A DNA stretch of 64,000 nucleotides from Desulfonatronospira thiodismutans ASO3-1 (GCF_000174435.1 NZ_ACJN02000002.1:1059490-1123489); one strand, 5' to 3'; positions 45,092 to 54,881 are shown, counted from the stretch's first letter. The notes: generated by a model not told the origin, from the sequence alone. Numbers and translations: made by a program.

Positions 45092-46350
45092 TAGTACAGA
45101 AATACGGCGGCACATCTGTGGCTGATGTGGAGTGTATGCTAAAGGTCAGGGAGCGGGTGCTCAAGGCCCTGGACAAAGGCTACAAGGTGGTGGTGGTTCT
45201 TTCGGCCATGTCCGGGGAGACCGATCGGCTACTCAGCCTGGCCAGGACCTGGTCCAAGCGTCCGGATCCTTCGGAGATGGATGTAATTCTTTCCACAGGG
45301 GAACAGACCTCGGTGGCTCTTTTTTCCATGCTGCTCAAGGACTGCGGGGTAAAGGCAAGGTCTTTTCTGGGGTTTCAGATCCCCATTCAGACAGACCGCA
45401 GTTTCGGCAAGGCCAGGATACTGGATATTGAAAAGGATTATATTTTTGATATCCTCAAGGATTACGATGTGCTGGCGGTAGCAGGCTTTCAGGGCTGCGA
45501 CTGTGAAAAGCGCATCACTACTCTGGGCCGGGGAGGTTCGGACACTTCGGCTGTGGCCCTGGCCGCTGCCCTGGATGCCGAGGTCTGCGAAATATATACG
45601 GACGTGGACGGGGTGTACACTACTGATCCCAATATCTGTTCCCAGGCCAGAAAGCTTAAAAAGATAGCCTATGATGAAATGCTGGAAATGGCCAGTATGG
45701 GGGCCAAGGTGCTGCAGATCCGTTCCGTGGAATTTGCCAAGAAATACAACGTCCCGGTGCATGTACGCTCCACGTTCACGCAGAACCCGGGAACTTTAGT
45801 CGTACAGGAGGATAAAAGCATGGAAGCTGCAATGGTCTCCGGAGTGGCTTATGACAAGGATCAGGCCAGGATAACCCTGGTGGATGTCGTTGATGCCCCG
45901 GGCAGCGCGGCTGCGATTTTTGAGCCCATATCCAGGGCTAATATAGTTGTGGACATGATAGTGCAGAACCCAAGCCGGGAAAGCGGCCGTACGGATATGA
46001 CCTTTACCGTGCCCAAGGGCAGCAGCGAAGACACTCTGAATATTCTCAAGAAGATCAAGGACAAGATCGGGGCCAGGGAGATACTGCATGATTCTGGGGT
46101 GGCCAAGGTTTCCGTCATCGGCGTGGGCATGCGCAACCACTCAGGGGTGGCGGCCATCGCTTTTTCCGCCCTGAAAAGGGAAAATATCAACATCAAGATC
46201 ATCAGTACCTCCGAGATCAAGATCTCCTGTCTTATCGAGGAAAAGTATACCGAGCTTGCCGTCCGTACCCTGCACGAGGCTTTCGGCCTGGCGGATATGC
46301 AGGAGGGCGCGGTAGAGGACAGGGCACAGTGCAAGGTTGAGGACCGGTAG
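45082..46350 (+). CDS. lysC: Aspartate kinase
   Basis: Phosphorylates aspartate, the first step to lysine, threonine, methionine and diaminopimelate. The 422-residue product begins MRVIVQKYGGTSVAD with the KYGGTS signature, has LGRGGSDTSAVALAAAL and DVDGVYTTDP, and ends with two ACT domains (from about residue 265) for feedback control. The ATG at 45082 follows AAGGAG; the frame extends back to 45013 inside tsaE. It overlaps tsaE by 10 bases, which implies coupling. A terminator-like hairpin lies about 65 bases after the stop. Confidence 0.95.
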   Translation: MRVIVQKYGGTSVADVECMLKVRERVLKALDKGYKVVVVLSAMSGETDRLLSLARTWSKRPDPSEMDVILSTGEQTSVALFSMLLKDCGVKARSFLGFQIPIQTDRSFGKARILDIEKDYIFDILKDYDVLAVAGFQGCDCEKRITTLGRGGSDTSAVALAAALDAEVCEIYTDVDGVYTTDPNICSQARKLKKIAYDEMLEMASMGAKVLQIRSVEFAKKYNVPVHVRSTFTQNPGTLVVQEDKSMEAAMVSGVAYDKDQARITLVDVVDAPGSAAAIFEPISRANIVVDMIVQNPSRESGRTDMTFTVPKGSSEDTLNILKKIKDKIGAREILHDSGVAKVSVIGVGMRNHSGVAAIAFSALKRENINIKIISTSEIKISCLIEEKYTELAVRTLHEAFGLADMQEGAVEDRAQCKVEDR

Positions 46351-46414
46351 ACCAGGCTGGCCACATTAGTAAACGCGGCTTAGAAGCGTGGTCAGGCGAA
46401 TGCTCAAGAATGGA

Positions 46415-46440
46415 CCGGGGTTTGCCCGGGCTCTTTTTGT
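46415..46440 (+). terminator. Candidate intrinsic terminator after lysC
   Basis: The stem CCGGG (46415-46419) with CCCGG (46425-46429) is followed by GCTCTTTTTGT. The stem is short but GC-rich and the T tract follows at once. It would end the pdxJ-lysC transcript before cimA. Confidence 0.55.
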
Positions 46441-46503
46441 ATTGCCGGGCATGTAAGTTCAATCACGAACAGGGCCTTTTTAAAACCAGTAGTAGAGTGA
46501 TTT

Positions 46504-48129
46504 ATGTCAAAGATACAGATATATGACACCACCCTTAGAGACGGCACCCAGGCGGAAGACGTGCATCTTTCAACCGAGGACAAGGTCCGCATCGCACGCA
46601 AGCTGGACACCCTGGGCATAGATTATATAGAAGGCGGGTGGCCGGGATCCAATCCCACGGACCAGCGTTTTTTCCAGGAAATCCAGAATTATGCCCTGAA
46701 TCATTCCCGGGTGGTGTCTTTCGGCAGTACCCATTCCACCAAGAAGACCCCTGAGAATGACCCCAACCTGGATGCCTTGATCAAATCCAGGACCAAAGCC
46801 ATTACCATATTCGGCAAGACCTGGGATGTGCATGTAAAAGACGCCCTGCGCACCACACAGGAGCGCAACCTGGAGATCATTTACAATTCTGTGGGCTTTC
46901 TGCGCCCCAGAGTGGAGGAGCTCTTTTTCGATGCCGAGCATTTCTTTGACGGCTTCAAGGCCAACAAGGAATTCGCCCTGGCCTGCCTGGGCAGGGCCAT
47001 GGAAGGCGGGGCGGATATCCTGGTGCTTTGTGATACCAACGGAGGCACCACACCCATGGAACTGTGCCGGATCATCCAGGAGGTTCAAGCAAGCCTGCCC
47101 GAGGCCAGGCTGGGCATCCATGCCCACAACGATTCCGAGACAGCGGTGGCCAACTCCCTGCTGGCGGTGGATCTGGGGGCTGTTCAGGTGCAGGGGACCA
47201 TCAACGGGTATGGAGAAAGGTGCGGCAACGCCAATCTGTGCTCCATCATTCCCAGTCTGGAACTGAAAATGGGATACACCTGCCTGCCTGAAAACAACCT
47301 AAGCCTCTTGACCTCCACCTCGCACTTCGTGGCCGAGGTAGCCAATATCGGGGCATTTCACCGTCAGCCTTTCGTGGGCAAGTCCGCCTTCGCTCACAAG
47401 GGCGGAGTGCATGTAAGCGCAGTGCGCAAGAACCCCCGGACATACGAGCATATTGTCCCGGAGGAGGTGGGCAACAAGCAGCGCATCCTGCTTTCGGATC
47501 TGGCCGGGCAGAGCAATATCCTGTTCAAGGCCAGGCAGTACGGTTTTCAGCTGGACAAGGACGATCCCTTTGTGCTGGACCTGTTGTCCAAGCTGAAGGA
47601 CCTGGAAAGTCAGGGATATGAATATGCAGTGGCCGAGGCCTCTTTCGAGCTGCTTTTAAACCGCACTCTGGGCCGGGCGCGCAAGTATTTCACCCTGGAT
47701 TCATACCGGGTGCTGGAGAGCAAAAGCGATAAAAAGGACCAGCCTTTTTCCGAAGCCACGGTCATGGTCAGGGTGGGCGGCCTGCAGGAACACACCGCCG
47801 CCACGGGCAAGGGTCCGGTGAATGCCCTGGACAGTGCTTTACGCAAGGCTCTGGAGAAATTTTATCCCACGCTTGCAGAGATGCACCTGGTGGATTTCAA
47901 GGTCCGTGTCTTTGCCATAAACGATTCCGGGACCTACTCCGGCACAGCCTCCAGGGTCAGGGTGCTTATCGAGTCCGCGGATCACAATGCCCAGTGGGTC
48001 ACCGTGGGGGTATCCTTCAATATTATCGAGGCCAGCCGTCAGGCCCTGGAGGATTCCCTGAACTACAAGCTGTTCAAGGATGACCAGGCCAAGCTGACCA
48101 AGGCCATCAAGGAAGCGGAGCAGGTTTGA
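46504..48129 (+). CDS. cimA: (R)-citramalate synthase
   Basis: Condenses pyruvate with acetyl-CoA to citramalate, the threonine-independent route to 2-oxobutyrate and isoleucine. The 541-residue protein belongs to the LeuA/CimA family: YDTTLRDGTQAEDVHLS near residue 7, IEGGWPGSNP, HAHNDSETAVANSL and NGYGERCGNANL, and a C-terminal LeuA dimerisation domain for feedback control. The GGWPGSNP-type segment is typical of CimA type, as opposed to isopropylmalate synthase. It has its own spacer of 153 bases after lysC and stands before rarA. Confidence 0.94.
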   Translation: MSKIQIYDTTLRDGTQAEDVHLSTEDKVRIARKLDTLGIDYIEGGWPGSNPTDQRFFQEIQNYALNHSRVVSFGSTHSTKKTPENDPNLDALIKSRTKAITIFGKTWDVHVKDALRTTQERNLEIIYNSVGFLRPRVEELFFDAEHFFDGFKANKEFALACLGRAMEGGADILVLCDTNGGTTPMELCRIIQEVQASLPEARLGIHAHNDSETAVANSLLAVDLGAVQVQGTINGYGERCGNANLCSIIPSLELKMGYTCLPENNLSLLTSTSHFVAEVANIGAFHRQPFVGKSAFAHKGGVHVSAVRKNPRTYEHIVPEEVGNKQRILLSDLAGQSNILFKARQYGFQLDKDDPFVLDLLSKLKDLESQGYEYAVAEASFELLLNRTLGRARKYFTLDSYRVLESKSDKKDQPFSEATVMVRVGGLQEHTAATGKGPVNALDSALRKALEKFYPTLAEMHLVDFKVRVFAINDSGTYSGTASRVRVLIESADHNAQWVTVGVSFNIIEASRQALEDSLNYKLFKDDQAKLTKAIKEAEQV

Positions 48130-48215
48130 GGGTATTTTCAAGCCGGGATCAATGGATTTTTTCAAGGCAAACGGCCCGGGGGCAAAAATCAACTGCCCCG
48201 CGGGCATAAGTATTC

Positions 48216-49418
48216 ATGCAAAAACCCCTGGCTGAAAAGATCAGGCCTCAGAGCATCGAGGACTTTGTTGGTCAGAGCCATCTCAGGACCAGGCTCAGGG
48301 CCATGGGCCAGAGTCAGAGGCTTCAAAGCACTCTTTTTTTCGGGCCTCCAGGGTGCGGCAAATCCACCCTGGCCCTGATCATTGCCGGAAACCAGGGCAA
48401 GTCCCACCTAAGGCTCAGCGCTCCCGAGATCGGGCTGGCCGAGCTTCGCAAAAAGCTCGAGGGCCTGGAGATACTTATCCTGGATGAGCTGCACCGCTTC
48501 TCCAAGGCGCAGCAGGACTTCTTTCTGCCCCTGCTTGAAACCGGGGAAATCATCCTTCTGGCTACAACCACGGAAAATCCGTCCTTCAGCGTCACCCGCC
48601 AGCTTTTATCCAGAATGAATGTTTTGCGCCTCAGATCTCTTAGTATGCCTGAGCTAAGGCAGATCGGGGAACGCGCAGTCAAAGAGCTGGATGTGAGCAT
48701 TCCGGAGAAGAGCCTGGATCTGCTGGCCTCCCTTTCTGGAGGAGACGCCCGCACCTTTCTGAATCTCATGGAGTATGTGCGCGAGCTTGACCAGGAGAAC
48801 CTGGAACCGGACAAGCTCAAGACCGTTCTACCGGAAGCGGTGATAAAGGGCGACCGGGACGGGGACATGCACTATGAACTGGCCTCGGCCATGATCAAGT
48901 CCATTCGCGGCAGTGATCCTGATGCAGCCCTGTACTACCTGGCCTGCCTGCTGGAAGCGGGGGAGGACCCCAGGTTTGTCTGCCGCAGGCTGATCCTGTC
49001 TGCTTCCGAGGATGTGGGCCTGGCCGATCCCATGGCCCTGCCCCTGGCTGTATCCTGTCAGCATGCCGTGGAATTCGTGGGCATGCCCGAAGGTTTCATC
49101 CCCCTGGCCGAAGCTGCGGTCTATCTGGCCCTGGCTCCCAAATCCAATTCCACCTATGCCGCATATCTGTCCGCTCAGAAGGAAATCCGGCACCACGGCC
49201 CCAGACCGGTTCCCCTGCACCTGAGAAATGCCTCCACCACCCTGCAGAAGGAATGGGGCTACGGTCAGGGCTACAAGTATCCGCATCTCTATCCGGGAGC
49301 ATGGATTGAGCAGGAATACCTGCCTTCTGAGCTTGCCGGGCGCAGGTTCTACGAGCCCAAAGACCAGGGCCAGGAGCCAAGGCTTCTGGCCTGGCTAAGA
49401 AAGAGAAAAAAGATATAG
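48216..49418 (+). CDS. rarA: Replication-associated recombination protein RarA
   Basis: A clamp-loader-like AAA+ ATPase (MgsA/RarA) that acts at stalled replication forks. The 400-residue product has the N-terminal RPQSIEDFVGQSHL, Walker A GPPGCGKST near residue 48, Walker B LDELHRFSKAQQD, sensor 1 ATTENPSF and the C-terminal tetramerisation part ending in RRFYEPKDQGQE, a RarA feature. It is 86 bases after cimA, with unrelated function, and convergent with the GGDEF gene. Confidence 0.94.
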   Translation: MQKPLAEKIRPQSIEDFVGQSHLRTRLRAMGQSQRLQSTLFFGPPGCGKSTLALIIAGNQGKSHLRLSAPEIGLAELRKKLEGLEILILDELHRFSKAQQDFFLPLLETGEIILLATTTENPSFSVTRQLLSRMNVLRLRSLSMPELRQIGERAVKELDVSIPEKSLDLLASLSGGDARTFLNLMEYVRELDQENLEPDKLKTVLPEAVIKGDRDGDMHYELASAMIKSIRGSDPDAALYYLACLLEAGEDPRFVCRRLILSASEDVGLADPMALPLAVSCQHAVEFVGMPEGFIPLAEAAVYLALAPKSNSTYAAYLSAQKEIRHHGPRPVPLHLRNASTTLQKEWGYGQGYKYPHLYPGAWIEQEYLPSELAGRRFYEPKDQGQEPRLLAWLRKRKKI

Positions 49419-49454
49419 ACATCTTCAGAGTAAGTGTCTTTCCCTGGAAAAGCC

Positions 49455-50738
49455 TTATTCAACGCAAACCTGGTTGCGGCCCTGATTTTTGGCCTTGTAG
49501 AGCATGTCGTCGGCGCAGGTTATCATTTCCTCGAGGCTGCTTTTCAGGGTGGAACATACTCCGATGCTTACAGTGACCCGCATTTCATGCTCCCCGGACC
49601 TGATTACCGAGTTTTCAATGTCTGCACGGATTTTCTCGAATACTTCCGTGATGTTTTCAGAGTGCATGTTGACACCCACAACGCAGAATTCTTCACCACC
49701 AAACCGGGCCACCAGGTCGGACTGTCTCAGGCTGGACTTGAGCCTGTCTGCTACAAAACAAATGACCTCGTCCCCGGCATCATGGCCGTACTTATCATTG
49801 CATTTCTTGAAATGATCGATATCCATCATGGATACAACAAGATTCAGGTTTCCCCGCAGGGCATTGGCAAACAGCTTTTCACCAGAATTGAAAAAAGAAC
49901 GCCGGTTTAAAAGCCCGGTGAGAAAATCCTTTTCAGCCAACTCCCTTATGGTCAGGATGTACTCGGTGGTTTCCAGGTTGTGCCTTACGCGGCAGTACAA
50001 TTCTTCAGCCAGGAAAGGCTTGTGCATGTAATCGTTTGCCCCGGCCTTGAGAAAATGAGCCGAGGTGGTTGCGCCCCCTGCACCCGACAGGCCGATTATG
50101 GGCAGCCGGGTCTTTGAAAATGTGCGGCGGAGTTCCTTGACCAGTTCCATGCCGTCCATTTCGGGCATGTTGTAATCTGCCAGAACGATTCCTATCCTGT
50201 CCTGCCTATTGAGAATGTCCAGTGCTTCCCGGCCGTCTCCGGCCTCCAGGACGGTAAAGTTCCATACCTCCAAAAGATCCCTGATTATCTTTCTGCTGAC
50301 GGAAGAGTCGTCCGCCACCAGTACTTTTATCCCGGTATTCAGCTGGAGCCGCTTTACAATATCCACCACCTGCTGGACGTTGTGCCTGTTGTCCTTTAAT
50401 ATATAATCCACAATATGCTTGGACCACATTCGATCGCGCAGATCGTCGGATATTTCCCCGGTAAAGACTATGGATGCTATGCCTTTTCCAACCACCAGGT
50501 CCACCACTTGGCCATAGGGTGCGTCGGGGAGGTTGAGGTCGAGAAGTGCGGCAAAAAGGTCCTGCGAACCGTGCTCCAGGTAGTCCCGGGCCTCCTGATA
50601 GCATGAACAGACCACGGCTTCCAGGCCCAGTTCTTTTTTTACCGCGTTACTCAATACGTGGGAAAATATCTTGCTGTCCTCGACAATGAGGATGGTTTTT
50701 TCTTTAGCAGCAGCTGGCGATGAAGAAATGTTGCGCAT
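49455..50738 (-). CDS. Response regulator diguanylate cyclase, REC-REC-GGDEF
   Basis: A 427-residue PleD-like cyclase making c-di-GMP. Receiver 1 has D67 (LLDLNLPD), receiver 2 has D188 (LADYNMPEMDG), and the GGDEF domain carries GGEEF at residues 347-351 with DxLTGLxNRR-type motif DFLTGLLNRR. An inhibitory I site RxxD (R338-QS-D341) lies five residues before it, so product inhibition is likely. The ATG at 50738 follows AGGA; an upstream start at 50810 lacks conserved residues. It stands alone, convergent with rarA and divergent from a GalT-like gene, so its kinase is encoded elsewhere. Confidence 0.93.
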   Translation of the reverse strand: MRNISSSPAAAKEKTILIVEDSKIFSHVLSNAVKKELGLEAVVCSCYQEARDYLEHGSQDLFAALLDLNLPDAPYGQVVDLVVGKGIASIVFTGEISDDLRDRMWSKHIVDYILKDNRHNVQQVVDIVKRLQLNTGIKVLVADDSSVSRKIIRDLLEVWNFTVLEAGDGREALDILNRQDRIGIVLADYNMPEMDGMELVKELRRTFSKTRLPIIGLSGAGGATTSAHFLKAGANDYMHKPFLAEELYCRVRHNLETTEYILTIRELAEKDFLTGLLNRRSFFNSGEKLFANALRGNLNLVVSMMDIDHFKKCNDKYGHDAGDEVICFVADRLKSSLRQSDLVARFGGEEFCVVGVNMHSENITEVFEKIRADIENSVIRSGEHEMRVTVSIGVCSTLKSSLEEMITCADDMLYKAKNQGRNQVCVE

Positions 50739-50891
50739 GAAGGTTTCCTGTGAAGGTGTTTTTTTCCTGCTTTTAAACAATGGAGCCCCGAAAGTCAAAA
50801 TTTTTGTCACATATCCCCACCTGCACCCTTGTGTGTTTTATTTCCGGGCCGCAGATGAAGCATTGCCCGCCCCGGGTGGCTCCTTTCCCGG

Positions 50892-50928
50892 CCGGTTTTT
50901 TAGCGCGGCGGCGGAACAAAAAAACCGG
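50892..50928. other. Hairpin in spacer upstream of the GGDEF and GalT-like genes
   Basis: CCGGTTTTTT (50892-50901) pairs perfectly with 50919-50928. It lies in the 329-base divergent spacer, about 155 bases before the ATG of the GGDEF gene and 140 before the other. Because it has an AT-rich inner stem, it could be a terminator on either strand or an operator. Apart from it I see no gene in this spacer. Confidence 0.35.
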
Positions 50929-51067
50929 GCCACAAAAGCGGGAAAGGCGAATTGATAATTTGAACCTGCTGTTTTAGGATCATGTGCAACGCGTCTGCAA
51001 AAGCCGGCTTTGTAATGCCGGGAGCGTGAGAGTTTTTTAAATTCAAAAGGCTCCAGGAGGGCTTTAG

Positions 51068-52729
51068 ATGAAAATGCGAACCTGCGTGACCCCGGAAGGG
51101 AAGTTTCGCTACGGGGTGCACCACCCCTCTTATCAGGTATGTAATCTCAGGCAGAAGGACCATCACTTCTGCCTGGGCAGGCTGCCGGATGAAACCATGG
51201 TCCATAACCAGGACAATTTCCCGGAAGGGGATCTCCAGGTAAACGGGGCTTTTACTGTTTACGAAATACCCAATGCCTTCAGCTTCCGGGGAAGCACATT
51301 TATCGATTCCGGCTGGGCTGCCTCCAGGGCCAAAGACCCTTTATCCATCCGCATTTCCCCTCCAGGTGAAGTATCCCTGTTAAAGAGTCTTGACTCCTGG
51401 GCAGCTAAGGAAAATATGTCCAGCCAGTCAGTGCAGGGGCTTTTCCAGGAGTTGCCTCATTCTCTGCTTCTGGCCCTGGCCACCACGTCCACTGATCCGC
51501 AGGACCTTGTCCGGCTGGCCCATTTGTCGTGTGATTTTATAAAAGACAGCCAAAGGGCGGAACCAGTCGGGCTTGCATACTCCCGCCGGGAAGACGGCTC
51601 CCCGTTGCCGGTGATACATGACCGTGATCTGTTCGAGGCTGTGGGTAACAACCCCTTTCTACCGGATATATATAAAGAAATCATGCTGCTTCGTCCCGGG
51701 GTACAGGGCAGAAGCGAGATCGTGGGAGATGTCTGTGAAGGGGAGCAGAGCACGCGGGTCTTTGAGTATCTGCGCCGCAACAGTTACATACCCTGGGGGC
51801 ACTACGCCTCCAACATGAGCCACCAGGAGGTGCGCTACCGGGCCGCAGACCTCTCTTTAAAGGATATGCAGGGGCTCAGGCACCTGTATTATCAAAGAAC
51901 CTACGTACGCCTGGCCCGGGAGCTGGGCCTTGAACCGGCAGCAGGGCCCATGTCCCCCCAGGAAATGGAACAGCTGAGGCAGGCCATCCTTGCACAGATT
52001 GAAAAAAAGCCGGAGCAGGTATCTTTTACCAGCACCTTGTGGGGCTGGAATTTCGGTTTTGATTTTGCACCCACCAGGTACAGGCTGCATGGCTCTCACC
52101 AGCAGGTTCATCAGCAGCATGCCATGGTGCCGCAGCGTGTGCCGCAGGCAGAGCAGGGTCGTTTGACAGGAGAAGAGTTTCAGGGATTCAGTGCCGGGGA
52201 TATGATCGCGGAGACCGTAAAGGAGTATCTGGAAGAAACCGGACAGGATTTTTTCCGGGACTATATCCGTTGTCTGCGCAACAATACCCGCCTGGACGGA
52301 GGCAAAGGCGAGGAAAGCCTTGTTGTGCACGAGGACAAACACGTCCTGCTCTTTGTTCCCAAGGCCCAGGTCTCCCAGTGGGAGCTGCAGCTTTTGCCCC
52401 AAGAGCAGGTGGGAAGCATCCTGGAGGCGGATGACGAGTGCAGGCGGTCTCTGGACCGGGCCATGCTGCTGGCCCTGCAGATACTCGAGGGGCTGGGAGC
52501 CAGGATGGTTACGAGTATAGAATATTCCGGCAGATTCACCAGTCCCGGCCTGCAGCGCCTCATGTACTCTTTTCTGCCCAAACTGCCCTGGTCGCCAGGG
52601 TCCTTCAGCGAGGCTCAACACCGGTTTATCTGCGGGCATTACCCCGAGGATTTTGCAGCGGCCTGCAGGAACCAGGCTGCTGAAATTCTTCAGGATCCGG
52701 GATTATTTGAGCCAAAGAGCATATCCTGA
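51068..52729 (+). CDS. GalT/HIT-superfamily-like protein of unknown function
   Basis: A 553-residue cytoplasmic protein. I recognise no exact family, but the C-terminal half resembles galactose-1-phosphate uridylyltransferase: a histidine-rich motif HGSHQQVHQQHAMVPQ (about residues 340-355) stands where GalT has HPHGQ, then a helical stretch, then HEDKHVLLFVPKAQ and WELQLLP (about 420-440), as in the second GalT half. The N-terminal 330 residues are unfamiliar. The active site differs from known GalT, so the substrate cannot be named. CAGGAGG precedes the ATG. Its last 40 bases overlap the convergent radA. Confidence 0.6.
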   Translation: MKMRTCVTPEGKFRYGVHHPSYQVCNLRQKDHHFCLGRLPDETMVHNQDNFPEGDLQVNGAFTVYEIPNAFSFRGSTFIDSGWAASRAKDPLSIRISPPGEVSLLKSLDSWAAKENMSSQSVQGLFQELPHSLLLALATTSTDPQDLVRLAHLSCDFIKDSQRAEPVGLAYSRREDGSPLPVIHDRDLFEAVGNNPFLPDIYKEIMLLRPGVQGRSEIVGDVCEGEQSTRVFEYLRRNSYIPWGHYASNMSHQEVRYRAADLSLKDMQGLRHLYYQRTYVRLARELGLEPAAGPMSPQEMEQLRQAILAQIEKKPEQVSFTSTLWGWNFGFDFAPTRYRLHGSHQQVHQQHAMVPQRVPQAEQGRLTGEEFQGFSAGDMIAETVKEYLEETGQDFFRDYIRCLRNNTRLDGGKGEESLVVHEDKHVLLFVPKAQVSQWELQLLPQEQVGSILEADDECRRSLDRAMLLALQILEGLGARMVTSIEYSGRFTSPGLQRLMYSFLPKLPWSPGSFSEAQHRFICGHYPEDFAAACRNQAAEILQDPGLFEPKSIS

Positions 52730-54036
52730 AGCTCCATGATGGTGGATATGCCGGTGTCCGACTCGGGGCTTCTGGGGCAGAAGACGGGTTTATAACCCAG
52801 CCTGAAGGCCTGTTTTAGGCGGATATCCTGCCCCAGTACCGGCCTGATCTGACCGTTTAAATCCACCTCCCCCCAGAAAATGGCCCTTTCGGGCAGGCTC
52901 TGGTTGTGAAACGAGGAGAGAACCGCCGCCACAAGGCCCAGATCAAGACCCGGATCCACCAGTTTAAGCCCGCCCCCTATCTTGGTGTATATATCCGACT
53001 GGGCCAGGCTGCGCTGCAGTTTCTTTTCCATGACCGCCAGGAGAAGGTGCAGGCGGTTCAGGTCAAAACCCAGGGCTGTGCGCCTGGGGATGCTCAGAAA
53101 ACTGGGCGTGGCCAGGGCCTGGACTTCCACTGCAAAGGGCTTGTGCCCGTCCACGGCCATGACCACTGCTGTCCCGCTGAGGGCCGGGTCCCTGGCCTGC
53201 AGGAAAAAGGTCGAGGGGTCCTGGATTACTTCCAGTCCCAGAGCGCCCATCTGAAACATGACCAGCTCGTCGGTGGGTCCGAACCTGTTTTTAATGACCC
53301 GCAGAATACGGAAAAGATGCTCCTTGTCCCCTTCCAGGTAAATGACCGTGTCCACCATGTGTTCCAGGAGCTTGGGACCGGCAATCTGGCCTTCCTTGGT
53401 CACGTGTCCCACCAGGAAGATGCAGGTTCCGGATTCCTTGGCGGCTTTGATGAGGCTGGATGAGACCTGTCGGATCTGTGTGGGGGCCCCGGGCATGGAA
53501 TCGGATTCAGAACTGCTTATGGTCTGCACTGAATCGATTATCACCAGTTGATACGGGCCGTGGGACGAGAGGGCGGCCAGAATATCCTCCAGGGAACCGG
53601 TGGCCATGGCCTGGAGGTTCTCCTGGTCCAGGCCGAGCCTCTGGGCCCGGGATCTGATCTGGGGCAGGGATTCTTCGCCGCTTATGTAAAGAGTGTGACC
53701 ATCCTTTGTCCCTGCAAGGCTTAGAAGCTGTAAAAGTAGTGTGGATTTACCGATACCCGGCTCACCTCCCAGAAGTACGACACCCCCCGGGACCAGCCCT
53801 CCTCCCAGTACGTCGTCCAGTTCCTGCATGCCGGTGGGCATATGGTCCGCCCGGGTGAGGTCCACACTGGAGAGTCTGCTTGGGCGGCTGGCGGGGGAGA
53901 CGTTTTGTGTCTTGCCCTGCGTGGAACCGGACCTGGCCTCCAGGGTGTTCCACTCGCCGCAGCCCGGGCATTGCCCCTGCCAGCGCATGGCACTGGACCC
54001 GCAGGAGGTGCACACATGTATAGTTCTGGTTTTCAT
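52690..54036 (-). CDS. radA: DNA repair protein RadA
   Basis: A RecA-like ATPase that promotes branch migration in recombination. The 448-residue product has an N-terminal zinc finger (CTSCG and CPGCGEW), Walker A GEPGIGKST near residue 90, the RadA-specific KNRFG motif near residue 250, and a C-terminal Lon-type domain. It is full length. Its 3 prime end overlaps the GalT-like gene by 40 bases in convergent orientation, and it lies 5 bases after the zinc-ribbon membrane protein gene. Confidence 0.95.
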   Translation of the reverse strand: MKTRTIHVCTSCGSSAMRWQGQCPGCGEWNTLEARSGSTQGKTQNVSPASRPSRLSSVDLTRADHMPTGMQELDDVLGGGLVPGGVVLLGGEPGIGKSTLLLQLLSLAGTKDGHTLYISGEESLPQIRSRAQRLGLDQENLQAMATGSLEDILAALSSHGPYQLVIIDSVQTISSSESDSMPGAPTQIRQVSSSLIKAAKESGTCIFLVGHVTKEGQIAGPKLLEHMVDTVIYLEGDKEHLFRILRVIKNRFGPTDELVMFQMGALGLEVIQDPSTFFLQARDPALSGTAVVMAVDGHKPFAVEVQALATPSFLSIPRRTALGFDLNRLHLLLAVMEKKLQRSLAQSDIYTKIGGGLKLVDPGLDLGLVAAVLSSFHNQSLPERAIFWGEVDLNGQIRPVLGQDIRLKQAFRLGYKPVFCPRSPESDTGISTIMELQDMLFGSNNPGS

Positions 54037-54041
54037 GCGGC

Positions 54042-54854
54042 CTATTCCGGAATGTGGGCCTCTATTACCTCCAGGCCGAATTCCTGGACTTCTTCAGGGG
54101 GATTGAAAAAAACGGTCATAAAGGGAGTGGATTCCCCCGGCTCAATATGCTTATTGTTGGTCAGGATGCCCAGCTGGGAGGTCAGAGTGGACTCAAGCTC
54201 GTCTCTCGAGGAAACCTGCAGCTGGAAAAGTGAGGCGGCATTTCCGGCCAGAAACTCCTTTTCCTGGACCACCTGTTCCTGATTATCGTACAGGGCCGCC
54301 CGGAGTTTGATGCGGGCGCGGGGCGAGTCGAATTCGTTCACGGCCCGGCCCTCCACCACGAAAAGCTGCCCTGTTTCCTCGTTGTTTACAAAGTACTGCC
54401 GGACATTCTCCAGGGAAATATCCCGGACGTCCTCTTCTGTAAACACCTCTTTGCGGGGAACTTCTTCAGCGTCTCTTTCAGAGCTGACAAAGGGAATATA
54501 GACGTGCTGGGCGATTTTGGGCAGGGCTACGTAAAGACTGGCGGCGACGATTAAAAAAAGCGCCAGGACCGCCCCGATCTTTTTCAGCCTGGGCCTGCCT
54601 GCTTTGCCGGTTTTTTCCTCCGGGGTGATCTCAACATGCATGTCGTCCCGGGAGGGTTTTTCCGGGGCAGTGTCTGCGCTTTCCCGGAGAGAATCGCCGG
54701 GGTCCGGCGGCTGCTGGTAAGCCTGGTCTTCATCGTTTAGGAATGAAAGGGTGAAGACATGCTTGCAGCGGGTACACCGGACTTTTTGATCCTCTTTGAG
54801 CCTGGAGTCGTCAAAGCGGTACTTGGTGCTGCAGTTTGGGCACTGAACTGTCAT
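54042..54854 (-). CDS. Zinc-ribbon, single-pass membrane protein (DUF3426-like)
   Basis: A 270-residue protein with an N-terminal MJ0042-type zinc ribbon (MTVQCPNCSTKYRFDDSRL, then VRCTRCKHVF; four cysteines), an acidic linker, one membrane helix around residues 92-112 (GAVLALFLIVAASLYVALP), and a C-terminal extracytoplasmic beta-rich domain of the DUF3426 kind. The family's function is unknown. It is 5 bases before radA and 27 bases after hpt, so it is probably co-transcribed with them. Confidence 0.84.
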   Translation of the reverse strand: MTVQCPNCSTKYRFDDSRLKEDQKVRCTRCKHVFTLSFLNDEDQAYQQPPDPGDSLRESADTAPEKPSRDDMHVEITPEEKTGKAGRPRLKKIGAVLALFLIVAASLYVALPKIAQHVYIPFVSSERDAEEVPRKEVFTEEDVRDISLENVRQYFVNNEETGQLFVVEGRAVNEFDSPRARIKLRAALYDNQEQVVQEKEFLAGNAASLFQLQVSSRDELESTLTSQLGILTNNKHIEPGESTPFMTVFFNPPEEVQEFGLEVIEAHIPE

Positions 54855-54881
54855 AGCTGGTTCTCATGCATTTTTGGCTGA

